64,000 nt of DNA, from positions 1 to 64,000 of the forward strand of contig DYSU01000002.1 in assembly GCA_020726335.1 (NCBI GenBank). Reading direction: 5' to 3'. The number at the start of each line of letters is the position of its first letter. The stretch's first letter is position 1. The notes beneath the pieces were generated by a model that was not told the origin of the DNA, made no database searches, and saw nothing but the letters and a program-made list of their open reading frames with translations. This stretch comes from Thiomargarita sp. GTDB lineage: Bacteria; Pseudomonadota; Gammaproteobacteria; Beggiatoales; Beggiatoaceae. Positions 40,056 through 49,097 of this stretch are shown here, in pieces. The translations under genes and the position numbers were made by a program.

Positions 40056-41312
40056 ATGAATTTGAACGAACTGAAACAAAAAAGTGCCACTGAACTGAAT
40101 GTATTAGCACATGAATTAAAAGTTGAAGGCGTTGCCAGAACCCGCAGACAAGACATCATCTTTGCCATTTTAAAGGCGCAAGCCAAGCGTGGTGAAGACA
40201 TTTTTGGCGGCGGCGTGCTAGAAATACTACAAGATGGCTTTGGCTTTTTGCGCTCTAGCGGCAGCTCCTATATCGCAGGTCCTGATGACATTTACATCTC
40301 CCCCAGCCAAATTCGCCGCTTCAATTTGCGCACGGGCGACAGTATTTCAGGCAAAATTCGACCGCCCAAAGAAGGCGAACGCTATTTTGCCCTGCTCAAA
40401 GTCAGCGAAATCAACTTTGAAGCCCCTGAAAATGCCAAAGACAAAATTTTATTTGAAAACTTAACGCCCCTGTTTGCCACTGAACGTTTTAATTTAGAGT
40501 TAGGCAACGGCTCTACCGAAGACATCACGCCGCGCATCATCGATTTAATCGCGCCGATTGGCAAAGGCCAACGCAGTTTAATCGTGTCACCGCCAAAATC
40601 AGGCAAAACCATGATGTTGCAAAACATCGCCCAATCCATCGCCATCAACCACCCCGAATGCCATTTGATGGTCTTGTTGATTGACGAACGCCCTGAAGAA
40701 GTGACCGAAATGGAACGCTCGGTTAAAGGCGAAGTCATTTCCAGCACCTTTGACGAACCCGCCACCCGCCATGTGCAAGTGGCTGAAATGCTGATAGAAA
40801 AAGCCAAACGCTTGGTAGAGCATAAAAAAGACGTGGTGATTTTGCTCGATTCCATCACCCGCTTGGCACGCGCTTACAACATGGTTGCACCCGCATCGGG
40901 CAAAGTGTTGACAGGCGGCGTGGATGCCAATGCGTTGCAACGTCCCAAACGCTTTTTTGGTGCGGCGCGCAACATCGAAGAAGGCGGCAGTTTGACCATC
41001 ATTGCCACCGCCTTGGTCGATACGGGTTCGCGCATGGATGATGTCATTTATGAAGAATTCAAAGGCACGGGCAACAATGAAATCCATTTGGATCGCAAAG
41101 TGGCGGAAAAACGCATTTATCCCGCAATCAACATCAACCGTTCAGGCACGCGCCGCGAAGAGCTGATTGTCAACCACGATGATTTACAAAGAATTTGGAT
41201 TTTGCGTAAATTGATTCATCCCATGGACGAAATTGCGGGCATGGAATTTTTATTGGACCGCTTGAAAGTCACCAAAAACAACATGGAATTTTTTGATTCG
41301 ATGAAACGTTAA
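40056..41312 (+). CDS. rho: Transcription termination factor Rho
   Basis: Rho is a hexameric RNA helicase that ends transcription. The 418-residue protein has the N-terminal helical and cold-shock-like RNA-binding domain ([27 protein letters not shown]), Walker [11 protein letters not shown], the Q-loop-containing [18 protein letters not shown] and the R-loop with [16 protein letters not shown]. The usual Ala-Gly of APPKAGKT is Ser-Gly here, still compatible with ATP binding. There is no large insertion. A long leader precedes it and gspL follows 18 bases later. No clear Shine-Dalgarno is seen at the ATG. Confidence 0.98.
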   Translation: MNLNELKQKSATELNVLAHELKVEGVARTRRQDIIFAILKAQAKRGEDIFGGGVLEILQDGFGFLRSSGSSYIAGPDDIYISPSQIRRFNLRTGDSISGKIRPPKEGERYFALLKVSEINFEAPENAKDKILFENLTPLFATERFNLELGNGSTEDITPRIIDLIAPIGKGQRSLIVSPPKSGKTMMLQNIAQSIAINHPECHLMVLLIDERPEEVTEMERSVKGEVISSTFDEPATRHVQVAEMLIEKAKRLVEHKKDVVILLDSITRLARAYNMVAPASGKVLTGGVDANALQRPKRFFGAARNIEEGGSLTIIATALVDTGSRMDDVIYEEFKGTGNNEIHLDRKVAEKRIYPAININRSGTRREELIVNHDDLQRIWILRKLIHPMDEIAGMEFLLDRLKVTKNNMEFFDSMKR

Positions 41313-41330
41313 AACCCTGCGGTTTGTCGC

Positions 41331-42512
41331 ATGGTGGTGATTCATTTTCTCAAGCTAGAGCCTGCGCAAGTTCATGTTTTTCAAGCGGGACGCACTTTAT
41401 TCAGCGGTTTATTGGACGATGCGCCCCGTTACAAAAGTAAAACGGGGGCAACGGTGTTGCTGCCCAGCCAACATCTGGTTTTAACCCAAGTGCGTGTTCC
41501 CAGCAAAAATCGGCAAAAAATCGCCCAAGCGGTGCCGTATCTATTGGAAGACAGCGTGCTTGAGCCGTTGGAACAACTGCATTTTGCCATCGGTGCGCAA
41601 CAGCGCGACAACCGCGTGCCTGTGGCGGTGGTCAACGCCGCGTTATTGACCCACATACAACAACGCTTGCACACCATGGGCTATAAAATCTTGCACATTT
41701 TCCCCGATGTGCTGGCCTTGCCGTGGCAAAAAAACAGTTGGACCTTGTTGCGGCTCAACGATTTTGCGCTGGTACGCACCGACAAAAACCACGGTTTTGT
41801 CAGCGAAGTGGCCAATATCAATTTATTGAATTTAATGTATTTTGAACAACTGGGAAAACCTCAAAAAATACAACTGATTAACGCCGATAAACTGAGTAAA
41901 GTGCTGGATTTACCCCGCGAGACAAGTTGCGAAACCCAAACGATTCAATCGACGATTTACAGTTTTGAACTGGGTTTAAAAACCCCACCTGAACTGGATT
42001 TGATGCCAACCCACGCCCAAGCGATTGATTGGCGCGCTTTGTGGCCGCGTTTGCGCATCAGTGTGGCATTGGTCATGGTGTGGTTGTTGTTGGCTTTTGG
42101 GGAAAAAATTTACCGCATCCAACAATTAAAACAGCAAAAAAATCAGTTACAACAACAAGTTGAAGGCATTTTGCGCCAAACTTTTCCCGACATCCGCCGC
42201 GTGGTCAATCCCCGCATTCAAATGGAACAACAACTGGCCCAGTTGCGACAACACGATGTGTTGGACACAGGCTTTTTGGCTTATTTGCAACAGATTCAAA
42301 CGTTTATAACGCCCAGCCAAATGCAACTTAAACAACTGAGCTATCAAAATCGACAATTGGAATTACAGGCGCTGTTGCCTTCATTGCAACAATTAGAGCA
42401 GTTAAAACAACAAATTAGCGCAACAGGCTTGCAAGTGACCATTCAATCGGTCAACAGCGAAAACCAAGTTTTTGAGGTGCGCTTGCGAATTTCACGGCTG
42501 AATGGATTGTAA
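41331..42512 (+). CDS. gspL: Type II secretion system protein GspL
   Basis: GspL is the inner-membrane protein that links the GspE ATPase to the pseudopilus. The 393-residue protein has the cytoplasmic actin-like domain with VPSKNRQKIAQAVPYLLEDSV, one transmembrane helix near 240-258 (RISVALVMVWLLLAFGEKI), a coiled coil (QQLKQQKNQLQQQVEG) with the family block FPDIRRVVNPRIQMEQQL, and a periplasmic ferredoxin-like domain. gspM, normally next, is absent: a convergent ftsX follows and overlaps by 21 bases. The other gsp genes in the window are 35 kb away (gspK) and 7 kb away (gspD). Confidence 0.92.
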   Translation: MVVIHFLKLEPAQVHVFQAGRTLFSGLLDDAPRYKSKTGATVLLPSQHLVLTQVRVPSKNRQKIAQAVPYLLEDSVLEPLEQLHFAIGAQQRDNRVPVAVVNAALLTHIQQRLHTMGYKILHIFPDVLALPWQKNSWTLLRLNDFALVRTDKNHGFVSEVANINLLNLMYFEQLGKPQKIQLINADKLSKVLDLPRETSCETQTIQSTIYSFELGLKTPPELDLMPTHAQAIDWRALWPRLRISVALVMVWLLLAFGEKIYRIQQLKQQKNQLQQQVEGILRQTFPDIRRVVNPRIQMEQQLAQLRQHDVLDTGFLAYLQQIQTFITPSQMQLKQLSYQNRQLELQALLPSLQQLEQLKQQISATGLQVTIQSVNSENQVFEVRLRISRLNGL

Positions 42513-43502
42513 ATGCCGTCCCACCGCCAAACCCGCGCCCAGCAAACCCAAAAACGGCCCTGTCAGCAATAAAACCAACGTTGCTTTAAAATCCAAGGTA
42601 ATCAATTGGTATTGACTGAAATATAAACTGCTCAATTGCCGCGTCGGGTCTTCGAGCAAATACAGCGCGTAGCTGATGAGACCCCACGCGAACAAACTGC
42701 CTAAAAAACCATACCACCAGCCGGAATACAAAAACGGGCGGCGAATAAAGCGGTCAGTTGCGCCAAACAATTTATTGACTTCGATTTCTTCGCGCCGACT
42801 TTGAATGGACAAACGAATGGTGTTGCCGATGATCAACAACACCGCCAACGCCAACAACACCGCCAAAATCAACACCCCACGGCGGATGATGTCAACAATC
42901 GCAAACAAACGTTTCAACCAACGTTGGTCAAACTGCGCCACATCGACTTCCTTCAATTGGCTCAACTGCTGTAACAGCATTTGCCCCTGTTGTGGCGTGG
43001 CCAAACGCGGGCGCACCACCAACACCGCAGGCAAAGGATTGTCCACCAGCATATTCAACGCTTCGCTAAAACCTGACAATTGCTTGTATTCTTGTAAGGC
43101 TTGGCTGCGGCTGATGACCCGAAGTTGTTTAATATCAGGGTGTTGTTGTAACCGTTGAGCCAACAGATAAGCTTGTTGGTCAGAAATTTCAGGTTTCAAA
43201 TACAGCGAAATTTGCATCACCCCATCCCAGCCTTGACTGACGGCACGCGCATTTTCCAGCAACAAATACAAACCTGTGGGCAATGCCAGCGCGATGCCAA
43301 TCACCGAAGCGGTCATCAGCGTTGCCAGCGGGTTGCGGCTGATTTGGCCCAGGCTGAAGAAAAACACATGCAAATGATGCGACAGCCACGCACTGACCCC
43401 TGATGCGGCGGTGCTGGTGCTGCCACCGCTGAGCTTGGGCGAGGGCGCAACTTTTTTTTTCACAGGGGCGCGGGGGGCGCGGCGACGATTAGAAGGTGTC
43501 AT
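42492..43502 (-). CDS. ftsX: Cell division protein FtsX
   Basis: FtsX is the membrane subunit of the FtsEX complex, which activates septal peptidoglycan hydrolases through partners such as EnvC. The 336-residue protein has a proline- and arginine-rich cytoplasmic start, a first helix near 65-85 (ASVIGIALALPTGLYLLLEN), a periplasmic domain of about 110 residues, and three helices after it with NTIRLSIQSRREEIEVNKLFGA, a conserved FtsX block. It starts inside the end of ftsE (14-base overlap). rpoH, the usual neighbour, is absent. Confidence 0.96.
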   Translation of the reverse strand: MTPSNRRRAPRAPVKKKVAPSPKLSGGSTSTAASGVSAWLSHHLHVFFFSLGQISRNPLATLMTASVIGIALALPTGLYLLLENARAVSQGWDGVMQISLYLKPEISDQQAYLLAQRLQQHPDIKQLRVISRSQALQEYKQLSGFSEALNMLVDNPLPAVLVVRPRLATPQQGQMLLQQLSQLKEVDVAQFDQRWLKRLFAIVDIIRRGVLILAVLLALAVLLIIGNTIRLSIQSRREEIEVNKLFGATDRFIRRPFLYSGWWYGFLGSLFAWGLISYALYLLEDPTRQLSSLYFSQYQLITLDFKATLVLLLTGPFLGLLGAGLAVGRHLQSIQP

Positions 43503-44151
43503 CCACCAATTCTCCTTCGCGTAAAATCAAATGACTGCAAGGAAATTGGCGCAACAACTGAATGTCGTGCGATACAATCAACACCGTAGTGCCTAAGGCT
43601 TTGAATTCCATGAAGACTTGCATAATTTCCAATGACAACGCAGGGTCTAAATTGCCCGTCGGTTCATCGGCCAATAAAATCGGCGGTTTGTTGACCACCG
43701 CCCGCGCAATCGCCACCCGCTGTTGTTGGCCGCTGGATAAAGTGTGTGGTCGGGCTTTTTCTTTGTGCAACAATTTGACTTTATCCAATGCGGCATGAAC
43801 ACGGCGGCGAATTTCTTGGTGGCGAAAACCTGCAATCACCAAGGGCAAGGCCACGTTATCGAACACGGTTCGGTCAGACAATAAATGGTGGTTTTGAAAC
43901 ACCATGCCGATTTGGCGGCGAAAATAGGGGATGTTGTGGTTGCTGATGCGGCCTAGGTTTTGACCGTTGATCACGATTTGCCCACGGTCAGCGCGTTCAA
44001 TCAAGGCCACCAGCCGCAAAAAAGTGGATTTGCCTGCGCCTGAATGACCTGTTAAAAAATACATATCACCCACATCAAGATGGCAGTTGATTTGTTTTAA
44101 CGCCTCTTGGCCGCCTTTGTAACGTTTGCTGACATCGCTGAAAGTGATCAT
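43489..44151 (-). CDS. ftsE: Cell division ATP-binding protein FtsE
   Basis: FtsE is the ABC ATPase of FtsEX. The 220-residue protein has Walker A GHSGAGKSTFLR, the Q loop in GMVFQNHHLL, signature LSSGQQQRVAIARA, Walker B PILLADEPTGNLD and the switch His in LIVSHD. The order VIFSDVSKRY-like start and length fit FtsE. It overlaps folK by four bases (ATGA) and ftsX by 14, so three genes are translationally coupled. ftsY, which commonly precedes it, is replaced here by folK. Confidence 0.97.
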   Translation of the reverse strand: MITFSDVSKRYKGGQEALKQINCHLDVGDMYFLTGHSGAGKSTFLRLVALIERADRGQIVINGQNLGRISNHNIPYFRRQIGMVFQNHHLLSDRTVFDNVALPLVIAGFRHQEIRRRVHAALDKVKLLHKEKARPHTLSSGQQQRVAIARAVVNKPPILLADEPTGNLDPALSLEIMQVFMEFKALGTTVLIVSHDIQLLRQFPCSHLILREGELVDDTF

Positions 44152-44636
44152 GTAAGCCGTTGAATTTTTGAATTTTTATGTTGTTCCAAGCACTCGACCA
44201 ACGCTTGACCATGGGGCAAAATCAACGCAGGATTACAATCATAGAGCGGATACAACACAAAATCACGTTGTAACAGGCGCGGATGAGGCAAAGTCAACAC
44301 AGGGTCATTGAGGACAAGTTCACCATACAATAAAATATCCAAATCCAAAGTACGCGCCGACCAAGGCAAACCGCGCTGGCGGCCTTGTTGTCGTTCCAAT
44401 TGTTGCAATTGCGCCAATAAATCACAGGGCGCAAGCTCAGTTTTCAGCCATGCCACTGCATTGATATAATCAGGTTGCGGCCTTGGATTGGCGGGATGGC
44501 GCATGGCTTTGCTTTGATATAAAGCGGAGGTTTTCAGCGATTGGCTGTTGGGTAACCCAGCCAAAGCCGCCAAACCTCGGTTAATTTGTTGCAATGGCTG
44601 CTGTAAATTACTGCCTAACGAAATATAAACGTCCAT
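44148..44636 (-). CDS. folK: 6-hydroxymethyl-7,8-dihydropterin pyrophosphokinase
   Basis: FolK transfers pyrophosphate from ATP to hydroxymethyl-dihydropterin in folate synthesis. The 162-residue protein has MDVYISLGSNLQQP at the start, the pterin site YQSKAM, DYINAVAWL, and the signature RTLDLDILLYG with the two metal-binding Asp, then LPHPRLLQRDFVL. The ATG at 44636 gives the normal start; a GTG two codons upstream is possible. It is the first gene of folK-ftsE-ftsX, an uncommon combination. The gap between it and the tRNA gene contains the tRNA promoter. Confidence 0.96.
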   Translation of the reverse strand: MDVYISLGSNLQQPLQQINRGLAALAGLPNSQSLKTSALYQSKAMRHPANPRPQPDYINAVAWLKTELAPCDLLAQLQQLERQQGRQRGLPWSARTLDLDILLYGELVLNDPVLTLPHPRLLQRDFVLYPLYDCNPALILPHGQALVECLEQHKNSKIQRLT

Positions 44637-44775
44637 AATCACTTGTTTAATAAGGATTTTGCTTAAAAGCGGTTAAATCCGTTCTTTTAAGTCATCTGGG
44701 TCGATATTTTACCGCTTTTTTGCTTGGCGGGGGTAGTGGGTTATCATACAGCCCAAGCCTAAAAAGCAAAGACTG

Positions 44776-44804
44776 TTGACAAATGAAATAAAAATCGGCA
44801 AAAT
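44776..44804 (+). promoter_or_regulatory. Promoter of tRNA-Met
   Basis: A perfect TTGACA at 44776-44781, a 17-base spacer and CAAAAT at 44799-44804 are followed by GCGCC, the GC-rich discriminator typical of stable RNA genes under stringent control. The tRNA begins 12 bases later. Confidence 0.75.
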
Positions 44805-44816
44805 GCGCCTTCTTTT

Positions 44817-44893
44817 GGCTATGTAGCTCAGTTGGTTAGAGCACAGCACTCATAATGCTGGGGTCGGTGGTTCAAATCCACCCATAGCCACCA
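44817..44893 (+). tRNA. tRNA-Met (CAT), elongator
   Basis: A complete 77-nt cloverleaf: acceptor GGCTATG pairs with CATAGCC, the D arm has AGCTCAGTTGGTTAGAGCA, the anticodon loop is CTCATAA with CAT at 44851-44853 on the stem CAGCA/TGCTG, and the T loop is TTCAAAT. The CCA end is encoded. The sequence is very close to the E. coli elongator tRNA-Met; the first pair G-C and the D arm exclude the initiator. A CAT tRNA-Ile2 is less likely on these similarities. Confidence 0.93.
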
Positions 44894-45003
44894 TCTTCGG
44901 TTTTTCCTGTCCTTTGCACCCTGTCATTTCTAAGTTTAAACAACAATGTTAAACTATCATCCCGTGAGATTTAATAAAACGTCAACCACGGGTTTGGGAT
45001 AAA

Positions 45004-45738
45004 ATGAATAAAAATTTAAGCGAACAATCACCTGCGTATGCAAGAATTTTGTTAAAATTCAGCGGTGAAGCTTTGATGGGGCGACAAGCCTTTGGTTTAG
45101 ATGCCGCCGTTTTACGCCAAGTTGCGCTTAAAGTTTATTCACTGGTGAACGCAGGCGTGCAAGTGGCCTTGGTGGTCGGTGGCGGCAATATTTTTCGCGG
45201 CACAGGCTTGAGTGACGCGGGTATTGAACGGGTTACAGGCGACCAAATGGGCATGTTGGCCACGGTGATGAATGCGCTGGCGATGAAAGATGCGTTGCGC
45301 AAAGCGGGATTGGCCGCACGGGTGTTATCAGCCATCGCCTTGCCTGCGGTCTGTGAAACGTATCAAACCGATACGGCCATACGCTGTTTGCGCAAGGGCG
45401 AAGTCGTGATTTTTGCAGCGGGTACCGGCAACCCTTTTTTCACCACCGACACCGCCGCCAGTTTGCGTGCGATTGAAATCAAAGCCGATGTGATGATTAA
45501 AGCCACCAAAGTCGATGGGGTTTATGATACCGACCCCCTAAAAAACCCACAAGCCCAACGCTTCACTGAATTGTCGTTTGACCAAGCCATTGAACGGCAA
45601 TTGGCGGTGATGGATTTAACCGCCATGGTGTTGTGCCGCGACCATGGAATGCCGATTCGGGTATTGAATATGCTGGATGACCAACAGTTGTCTGATTTGG
45701 TGATTTTGGGCAAACCTGTGGGTACTTTGGTATATTAA
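45004..45738 (+). CDS. pyrH: Uridylate kinase
   Basis: PyrH phosphorylates UMP to UDP and is controlled by GTP and UTP. The 244-residue hexameric-type kinase shows [49 protein letters not shown] and [14 protein letters not shown], all standard. It is followed by frr after 32 bases as in most bacteria. rpsB and tsf, which normally precede it, are absent; a tRNA gene lies upstream. Confidence 0.98.
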   Translation: MNKNLSEQSPAYARILLKFSGEALMGRQAFGLDAAVLRQVALKVYSLVNAGVQVALVVGGGNIFRGTGLSDAGIERVTGDQMGMLATVMNALAMKDALRKAGLAARVLSAIALPAVCETYQTDTAIRCLRKGEVVIFAAGTGNPFFTTDTAASLRAIEIKADVMIKATKVDGVYDTDPLKNPQAQRFTELSFDQAIERQLAVMDLTAMVLCRDHGMPIRVLNMLDDQQLSDLVILGKPVGTLVY

Positions 45739-45770
45739 AAAACAGTACAACAAATAACGAGTAAAATCAT

Positions 45771-46328
45771 ATGATTGAAATTGTCATTGAAGATGCGCAA
45801 CAGCGTATGGAAAAAAGCGTGCTTGCATTGAGACACGATTTGGTTAAAATTCGCACGGGGCGGGCGCACACCAGTCTGTTGGATCACATCAGCGTACCTT
45901 ATTACGGCGTGGACACGCCATTGGCACAGGTGGCCAATGTCAGTGTGTTGGATTCACGCACTTTAGGCGTGACACCGTGGGAAAAAAACATGGTCACTGC
46001 GGTGGAAAAAGCGATTATGATTTCTGATTTGGGTTTGAACCCCAGTTCAGCAGGCACATTGATTCGCATTCCTTTGCCCATGATGACCGAAGAACGGCGC
46101 AAAGAAATGATTAAAATCGTGCGCCACGAAACCGAGCAGGCGCGGATTGCAGTGCGCAACGTGCGCCGCGATGCCAACGGCCAATTAAAAACCATGGTTA
46201 AAGACAAAGACATTTCCGAAGACGATGAACGGCGGGCGCAAGAGATTATCCAAAAACTCACCGACCAAACCATTGTCAAACTGGATGAGGCCTTAGCGGA
46301 CAAAGAAGCTGAGTTGATGGAAATTTAA
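45771..46328 (+). CDS. frr: Ribosome recycling factor
   Basis: RRF splits post-termination ribosomes together with EF-G. The 185-residue protein has the usual features: [52 protein letters not shown] and the C-terminal helix with [13 protein letters not shown]. The conserved chain pyrH-frr-uppS-cdsA-dxr continues from here with short gaps. Confidence 0.98.
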   Translation: MIEIVIEDAQQRMEKSVLALRHDLVKIRTGRAHTSLLDHISVPYYGVDTPLAQVANVSVLDSRTLGVTPWEKNMVTAVEKAIMISDLGLNPSSAGTLIRIPLPMMTEERRKEMIKIVRHETEQARIAVRNVRRDANGQLKTMVKDKDISEDDERRAQEIIQKLTDQTIVKLDEALADKEAELMEI

Positions 46329-46335
46329 ACCCATC

Positions 46336-47061
46336 ATGACGGATGCTGACAAACAACCGCAACATGTCGCCATTGTGATGGACGGCAATGGCCGTTGGGC
46401 AAAAAAACGTTTTTTACCCCGTTATGCGGGGCATCGTGCGGGCTTAGAAGCCATTCGCAAAACCATTCGCGTTTGTTTGGACAAACACATTCCTGTTTTG
46501 ACGCTGTTCGCTTTCAGCAGTGAAAACTGGCAACGGCCTGCAAAAGAAGTCAACGTGTTAATGGATTTGTTGCTCAGCGCATTGCAAACTGAAGTCAATA
46601 AATTAGACAAACACCATGTATGCCTGCGTTTTATCGGCGACATCGAAAAATTTTCACCTAAATTACAACAACATATCAAAAACGCCCAAGCACAAACCAC
46701 ACAAAATAAGGCCATGACTTTAAACATCGCCGCCAATTACGGTGGCCAGTGGGATATTTTGCAAGCGGTCAAAAAAATCGCATGGCAAGTTGAAGAAGGG
46801 CAAAAAAGCGCGGCAAGCATCAGCGCAACCAATTTTCGCCAAGCCTTGAGTTTGGCCGATTTGCCTGACCCTGATTTATTTATACGCACGGGCGGCGAAC
46901 AACGCATCAGCAACTTTTTATTGTGGCAATTGGCCTATGCCGAATTGTATTTTACGGATGTGTTGTGGCCTGATTTTGATGCCAACGCCTTTGAACAAGC
47001 GTTAAACGCATTTGCCCATCGTCAACGCCGCTTTGGGCAAACAGGTGAACAAGTGAGCTGA
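46336..47061 (+). CDS. uppS: Undecaprenyl diphosphate synthase
   Basis: UppS (Z-prenyltransferase) builds the C55 lipid carrier for peptidoglycan and glycans from farnesyl diphosphate and isopentenyl diphosphate. The 241-residue protein has HVAIVMDGNGRWAKKR with the catalytic Asp, GHRAGLEAIRK, LTLFAFSSENW, and PDLFIRTGGEQRISNFLLWQ near the end. It starts seven bases after frr and ends two bases before cdsA. Confidence 0.97.
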   Translation: MTDADKQPQHVAIVMDGNGRWAKKRFLPRYAGHRAGLEAIRKTIRVCLDKHIPVLTLFAFSSENWQRPAKEVNVLMDLLLSALQTEVNKLDKHHVCLRFIGDIEKFSPKLQQHIKNAQAQTTQNKAMTLNIAANYGGQWDILQAVKKIAWQVEEGQKSAASISATNFRQALSLADLPDPDLFIRTGGEQRISNFLLWQLAYAELYFTDVLWPDFDANAFEQALNAFAHRQRRFGQTGEQVS

Positions 47062-47063
47062 TT

Positions 47064-47885
47064 ATGCTATATCAACGGATAATGACATCTATCTTATTGA
47101 TTCCAATCATTTTATTGCTGATGTTTGTTGCCAAGGCAACGTGGTTTGCCAGCGCAATGGCGGTGGTGACTTTGTTGGGGGCGTGGGAATGGTCTTATTT
47201 GGCGGGTTGGCGCAGTTGGCGCGCAAGAGGGGCTTATCTGCTGGTTTTCACGTTTGTCTTAACCGCTTGTTATTTCTATCAAACAAGCTTCAGCTTGATC
47301 GCGCTGTTGCTGGCTTCGCTTTGGTGGCTGGTGGCTTTTTATTGGGTGTTGTCTCATCAACAAGGCCTGTCTGTTTTGCCCAAAAATCCTTGGTTAAACA
47401 GCGTTGTCGGCGGGCTGATTTTAATCCCCGCATGGTTGGCGGTGATTGCCTTACAAAAGTTCAACCCTTTGTATTTACTGCTATTATTTTTGTTTATCTG
47501 GGGCGCAGACAGCGGTGCTTATTTTGTCGGACGGCGTTTTGGCAAACAGCCGTTGGCTGATAAAATCAGCCCGAAAAAAACATGGGAAGGTGTGTGGGGC
47601 GCGTTGGCAACCGTTGTTGTGATTGCTTTGGGCTACACCGTGCTGGCTGATTTGTCTTTTGAACGTGCGTTTGGTTTCGTCACTTTATCCGTCGCCATCG
47701 TTTTTATTTCTATTTTAGGTGATCTGCTGGAAAGTTTGTTCAAACGCCAAGCCCAAGTCAAAGACAGTGGCAACCTGTTGCCCGGCCATGGCGGTATTTT
47801 AGACCGCATCGACAGCTTAACCGCCGCCGCGCCTTTTTTCACCCTGAGTTTATCCTTGATGGAAGGCGGGTTTTTATATGGCTAA
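47064..47885 (+). CDS. cdsA: Phosphatidate cytidylyltransferase
   Basis: CdsA makes CDP-diacylglycerol from phosphatidic acid and CTP in the inner membrane. The 273-residue protein has about eight helices and the signature region SPKKTWEGVWGALA followed by SILGDLLESLFKRQAQVKDSGNLLPGHGG and ILDRIDSL, with the metal-binding aspartates. It overlaps dxr by eight bases. The order is the common one. Confidence 0.97.
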   Translation: MLYQRIMTSILLIPIILLLMFVAKATWFASAMAVVTLLGAWEWSYLAGWRSWRARGAYLLVFTFVLTACYFYQTSFSLIALLLASLWWLVAFYWVLSHQQGLSVLPKNPWLNSVVGGLILIPAWLAVIALQKFNPLYLLLLFLFIWGADSGAYFVGRRFGKQPLADKISPKKTWEGVWGALATVVVIALGYTVLADLSFERAFGFVTLSVAIVFISILGDLLESLFKRQAQVKDSGNLLPGHGGILDRIDSLTAAAPFFTLSLSLMEGGFLYG

Positions 47886-49026
47886 GCTGTGTTTGCTCGG
47901 GGCAACCGGCACGATTGGCGACAACACCTTGGCCGTGATTGCCCAACAACCAGAACAGTTCACCATGGTGGCTTTAACCGCCCATCGCAACGTCGATAAA
48001 ATGCAACGATTGTGCGCCCAATGGTCACCCCGTTATGCAGTCATGGCCGATGACGATGCCGCCGAACAGCTCCAACAACGCCTTAAACACAGCGATACCC
48101 GCGTGTTATCGGGTTTGGGCGGCTTAAATTATGTCGCCACTTTGGCAGAAGTGGACACCGTCATGGCCGCGATTGTGGGCGCGGCGGGTTTATTGCCCAC
48201 GCTGATGGCGGCCAAAGCAGGCAAACGCATTTTGCTGGCCAATAAAGAAGCGTTGGTGATGTCGGGGCAAATTTTCATGCAAGCGGTGCAAGAAAACCAC
48301 GCCACCTTGTTGCCCATTGACAGCGAACACAACGCGGTGTTTCAAGCGATGGGCGGGCAAAACCAAGCCCGCGACCTCAAAAAAATCATTCTCACCGCTT
48401 CGGGTGGGCCTTTTCGGCAAAAAACAAAGGATGAATTGCACCATGTCACCCCTGAACAGGCGTGCGCCCATCCCAATTGGGTGATGGGTAAAAAAATTTC
48501 AGTTGATTCAGCCACTTTAATGAACAAAGGCTTGGAAGTCATTGAAGCGTGCTGGCTGTTCAACACGGACAGCGATAAAATTGAAGTGGTGATTCACCCG
48601 CAAAGCATCATCCATTCGCTGGTGGAATACGCTGATGGCTCTTTCATCGCACAGCTGGGCCAGCCCGACATGCGTGTTCCCATCGCTTATTCGCTCAACT
48701 GGCCTAAGCGATTGAATTCAGGCGTTAAATCGCTTAATCTCACCCAAATGAACGCGCTGACTTTTGAAGCGGTCAACAGGCAAAATTTTCCTTGTTTGGA
48801 TTTGGCTTATGCCGCTTTCAAACAAGGTGGCACCGCTTGTACCGTGTTAAACGCCGCCAATGAAATCGCTGTGGCCGCTTTTCTCAACCGCCAAATCAAA
48901 TTCATGCAAATTCCGCATGTTATTGAACAAACTTTAAGCCGCATGGACAACCAGCCCGCCCTCAATTTGCAAGCCATTTTGGCCGCCGATACCCAAGCCC
49001 GAGCAACAGCCACTGCCCTGATATAA
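47878..49026 (+). CDS. dxr: 1-deoxy-D-xylulose 5-phosphate reductoisomerase
   Basis: Dxr forms methylerythritol 4-phosphate, the committed step of the MEP isoprenoid route, using NADPH. The 382-residue protein starts with LCLLGATGTIGDNTLAVI, has LLANKEALVMSG, PIDSEHNAVFQ, the flexible loop around HPNWVMGKKISVDSATLMNKGLE and the catalytic EVVIHPQSIIHSLV. rseP and bamA, which often follow, are absent; gspD converges on it instead, with a hairpin in the gap. Confidence 0.97.
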   Translation: MAKLCLLGATGTIGDNTLAVIAQQPEQFTMVALTAHRNVDKMQRLCAQWSPRYAVMADDDAAEQLQQRLKHSDTRVLSGLGGLNYVATLAEVDTVMAAIVGAAGLLPTLMAAKAGKRILLANKEALVMSGQIFMQAVQENHATLLPIDSEHNAVFQAMGGQNQARDLKKIILTASGGPFRQKTKDELHHVTPEQACAHPNWVMGKKISVDSATLMNKGLEVIEACWLFNTDSDKIEVVIHPQSIIHSLVEYADGSFIAQLGQPDMRVPIAYSLNWPKRLNSGVKSLNLTQMNALTFEAVNRQNFPCLDLAYAAFKQGGTACTVLNAANEIAVAAFLNRQIKFMQIPHVIEQTLSRMDNQPALNLQAILAADTQARATATALI

Positions 49027-49053
49027 GCAACCCATCTGACTCTATATCCTGTT

Positions 49054-49070
49054 CCCCTTATTTGAAGGGG
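49054..49070. terminator. Hairpin between dxr and gspD
   Basis: CCCCTT and AAGGGG form a 6-bp stem around ATTTG between two convergent genes. There is no clear T-run, so it is a weak candidate. A second imperfect stem (GGCAGAC/GTCTGGC) follows directly. Confidence 0.45.
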
Positions 49071-49097
49071 TGGCAGACGCAGTCTGGCGGGGGTGGT

